From assembly GCA_937924805.1 (NCBI GenBank), contig CALDTZ010000053.1, positions 1-64,000 on the forward strand: a stretch of 64,000 bases of DNA. Direction: 5' to 3'. This DNA is from an uncultured Saprospiraceae bacterium (GTDB lineage Bacteria; Bacteroidota; Bacteroidia; Chitinophagales; Saprospiraceae). Below are positions 62,901 through 64,000 of the stretch, in pieces. Numbering within the stretch: position 1 is the stretch's first letter; each line of letters begins with the position of its first letter. The notes under the pieces were generated by a model. It saw only the letters and a program-made list of their open reading frames with translations. It ran no database searches and was not told the DNA's origin. Position numbers and translations under genes: made by a program.

Positions 62901-64000
62901 TTTACAATAATGGATTGGTTTGAGAGATTACCCGTCCATTCAAATGAAACGAAATCTCCTTCGGCTGTAATTTCTGTAGTTGCCCCCAGGCAAATAAATG
63001 GATCACCAGAAATCATTACCTGTTCGGGTGTACTTTCAACAACTTCTACACTGGTTTCTCCATCACAACCTGTATTATCAAAAACAGTAACAGAATAGGT
63101 TCCAGGCAAACTTACATCGATGCTATTAGTGATATCTCCTGTACTCCATTCATACGTTTCAAAATTACCTACTGTCAAAGTGATTGTTCCTCCAGGACAA
63201 AGTAAGTCTGGTTCATTTATTATAGGTGATAAGGATTCTTCTTCTGTAATTTCAATTGAATCCATAGCAATACATCCATTAATATCGGTGACTTGAACAT
63301 ATATTGTACCTTCCATACCAATATCAACATTCGCACTCGTTTGACCTCCTGGCGTCCAAAGGATCGAAGTTATATCTGTTAAGTCTCCAAACAAACTTAA
63401 ATTTGTGGAACCATTAATACAATAGGTATTAGATCCTGCTATTGATACTGCTGGGGTTGGAAACTCGTTAATGATCACAGCATCATCCGCTTGACATCCA
63501 TTTTCATCCGTAACCGTAACTTCAAAAGCGCCACCAGCAGATACCGTAATGGTTTGCGTCATTTCACCAGTGCTCCATTCATACTCATTAAATATTCCAG
63601 CATCTAAAACAACTTCCTCTCCATTACAAATATTTGTTGTACCAGAAATAGATAATTCAGGTTGAGGAATCGCAAAGACTTCAATGCTCGCTATTGCTTC
63701 ACAATCAAATGAATTCGTTGCAGTAACGGTATAAACACCTCCGACATTTACAGTAATTGACTGGGTATTGATGCTATTAGACCATTCATAGGTGTCAAAG
63801 CCATCCGAAGCTGAAATAGTCGTTGTCGTTCCTTCACAGAAAAAGTCATCTCCTTCGATAGTTACAGGATCCGTTTCTATAATTCCAATTTCTACCGTTG
63901 CTTCACCCATACATCCACTAGCATCTGTTACTGTAATACTATATGTACCACCAACAGCTACTTCTATCGTACTTTCATCCTCCCCAGTACTCCATTCATA
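59960..64000 (-). CDS. Giant T9SS type B repeat adhesin, 3' part (runs off right edge)
   Basis: 1,346 residues visible, open to the right edge without a start codon: codons from 64000 read YEWSTGEDESTIEVAV, the same repeat as downstream, so the Met at 63910 is internal. About ten tandem Ig-like modules of 70-90 residues (first ~720 residues) share W-S-T-G-[ED]-x-T-x-[ST]-I and Y-x-V-T-V-T-D-x-N-G-C. After these come larger PKD-like and SprB-like modules and a gliding-motility/type B sorting domain at the end (about 1,255-1,346, MYIFDRWGEMVYYNENFPVNDPTYGWDG). This is a cell-surface adhesin candidate secreted by T9SS; ligand unknown. Confidence 0.9.
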   Translation of the reverse strand, partial: YEWSTGEDESTIEVAVGGTYSITVTDASGCMGEATVEIGIIETDPVTIEGDDFFCEGTTTTISASDGFDTYEWSNSINTQSITVNVGGVYTVTATNSFDCEAIASIEVFAIPQPELSISGTTNICNGEEVVLDAGIFNEYEWSTGEMTQTITVSAGGAFEVTVTDENGCQADDAVIINEFPTPAVSIAGSNTYCINGSTNLSLFGDLTDITSILWTPGGQTSANVDIGMEGTIYVQVTDINGCIAMDSIEITEEESLSPIINEPDLLCPGGTITLTVGNFETYEWSTGDITNSIDVSLPGTYSVTVFDNTGCDGETSVEVVESTPEQVMISGDPFICLGATTEITAEGDFVSFEWTGNLSNQSIIVNTTGIYSVTATDINGCESIASIEITTENNPDPTILGGPSFCSGLVTTLSLDESYDTYEWSTGDFSETLDVSTVGQYSVLVIDANGCEGRDTIQITEYPEVEVMILGSPAFCEGGVSILDATDGTTDQAFVEWEWSTGDMTQTIETDVEGIISVTVTDINGCMGTASVMVSEEESLQPQISGSDFCEGSSSELSAASLSFISWEWSTGEMTESITVTEGDTYYVTVEDAGGCSGVGEITIEEIPNPVVTIEGPSSLCNGETITLSTNEEFNTYLWNTSEVTQSISISTPGVYSVTVTNNQNCSAIATTEVTLQSAPMFTIVDVECTEDMGNYLLWFSTDADSIVAQNQTLDDVGNMEYQITNIDTSEGIVLELYFTPSLCDTTIMISPPNCSCTAVADAGIDGYINCIDLSATLGGSNSTIGSDYTVEWYDENGVLVSTDYPFITTVPGTYTLSIFDAVLNCTETSMVLVEDLTNEISTTILAEPDNIIDCIIDTIVLSYEEDLNIVYTWFIDGVMQNGPTIIITEAGDIVLSAVDTLTGCVGDASISIENQEEYPLIEILNPEPLSCLVTSVTIDATNSQGGSTIIYQWFDEDGNAIEGAIGNSFTVNEPGIYFFESTDTENSCNNRDSIEVISIVSFPDIDAGQNSAIPCDGTDLFLNGIINGMLTDFDILWTTSEGLIESGEMTITPEVGEPGWYFVEVTNTINGCSSMDSLFVEANNPPNSLMAINLDPDCYNANTGLISLTVDNGGVSPFTYFVNGQENNTGNFENLSAGSYSIQVLDAVGCSFDTTLTLENPSEIFVQAEDPVVQINYGSGTTIVLETNVLLGDIDTIIWEPMLENGCGNCLEITIDELFENQDYLVTLIDENGCIDTTEIRILLEGEVDIFIPNVISTDADGDNGIFFPQTGIEGVEVLEMYIFDRWGEMVYYNENFPVNDPTYGWDGRFNGQNAISGVYVYYLRFDAPGIGIFKRAGDVTLVR

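Noticed and set aside
59960..64000. Tandem repeats as a CRISPR array or satellite
   Set aside because: The repeats are in frame, degenerate and about 210-270 bases long, coding for Ig-like modules; there are no short identical repeats with unique spacers.
1..64000. tRNA, rRNA, CRISPR, insertion sequences, prophage
   Set aside because: No cloverleaf signature, transposase, integrase, terminal repeats or phage genes were seen on reading both strands; this was by eye, so small RNA genes could be missed.

Overview
The window comes from an AT-rich Bacteroidota chromosome, most likely a Saprospiria-type (Saprospiraceae-like) marine or freshwater lineage. The evidence is direct: at least eight large secreted proteins end in type A or type B sorting domains of the type IX secretion system (T9SS), a PorP/SprF-like protein sits beside an SprB-like giant adhesin, lipoproteins are frequent, ECF sigma factors occur with membrane partners, and several genes are preceded by TAnnTTTG (-7) promoter elements. 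No tRNA, rRNA, CRISPR array, insertion sequence or prophage was seen. Genes lie mostly on the minus strand.

Layout. 1-3.4 kb: housekeeping (5' part of rny, then pheT). 3.4-6.8 kb: a CxxC Omp28-type lipoprotein with a DUF6029-like outer-membrane barrel, divergent from a TlpA-type thioredoxin. 6.9-11 kb: an N-terminally truncated T9SS protein, an SRPBCC protein, a Crp-family regulator and a Uup-like ABC-F ATPase. 11-13 kb: a two-gene operon of a PaaE-type reductase and a rhodanese. 13-14.9 kb: ECF sigma factor plus a protein with one inner-membrane segment and a C-terminal barrel-like domain; a second copy of this cassette lies at 48.4-50.9 kb, preceded by a lipoprotein. 15-18 kb: a TPR protein, an AlkB-type hydroxylase and a structured non-coding stretch. 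18.2-22.5 kb: a tight five-gene minus-strand run (TerC, DnaQ-like exonuclease, divergent lipoprotein, MbnP-like lipoprotein, MbnH/MauG-like di-heme protein).

22.7-42.4 kb is dominated by surface biology: PorP/SprF-like protein, SprB-repeat giant with three cohesin-like modules, a dockerin-bearing giant, a NarL-type response regulator, a secreted animal-type heme peroxidase, a very large outer-membrane protein with an apparent ATT start, and a metzincin protease with a P-domain. 42.5-51 kb mixes an outer-membrane protein and an alpha/beta hydrolase lipoprotein, acyl-CoA dehydrogenase, CNNM/CBS protein, nitroreductase and the second sigma cassette. 51-64 kb holds a 2,021-residue dockerin protein, two small envelope proteins, a possible double-glycine micro-ORF, and the 3' part of a repeat-rich type B T9SS adhesin running off the right edge.

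The items most deserving a second look are the duplicated sigma/trans-envelope cassette, the MbnP-MbnH-like copper operon with its 56-base gene overlap, the cohesin-like and dockerin-like modules shared among T9SS cargo proteins, the structured element upstream of alkB, and the non-ATG start of the 35.1-38.6 kb gene.
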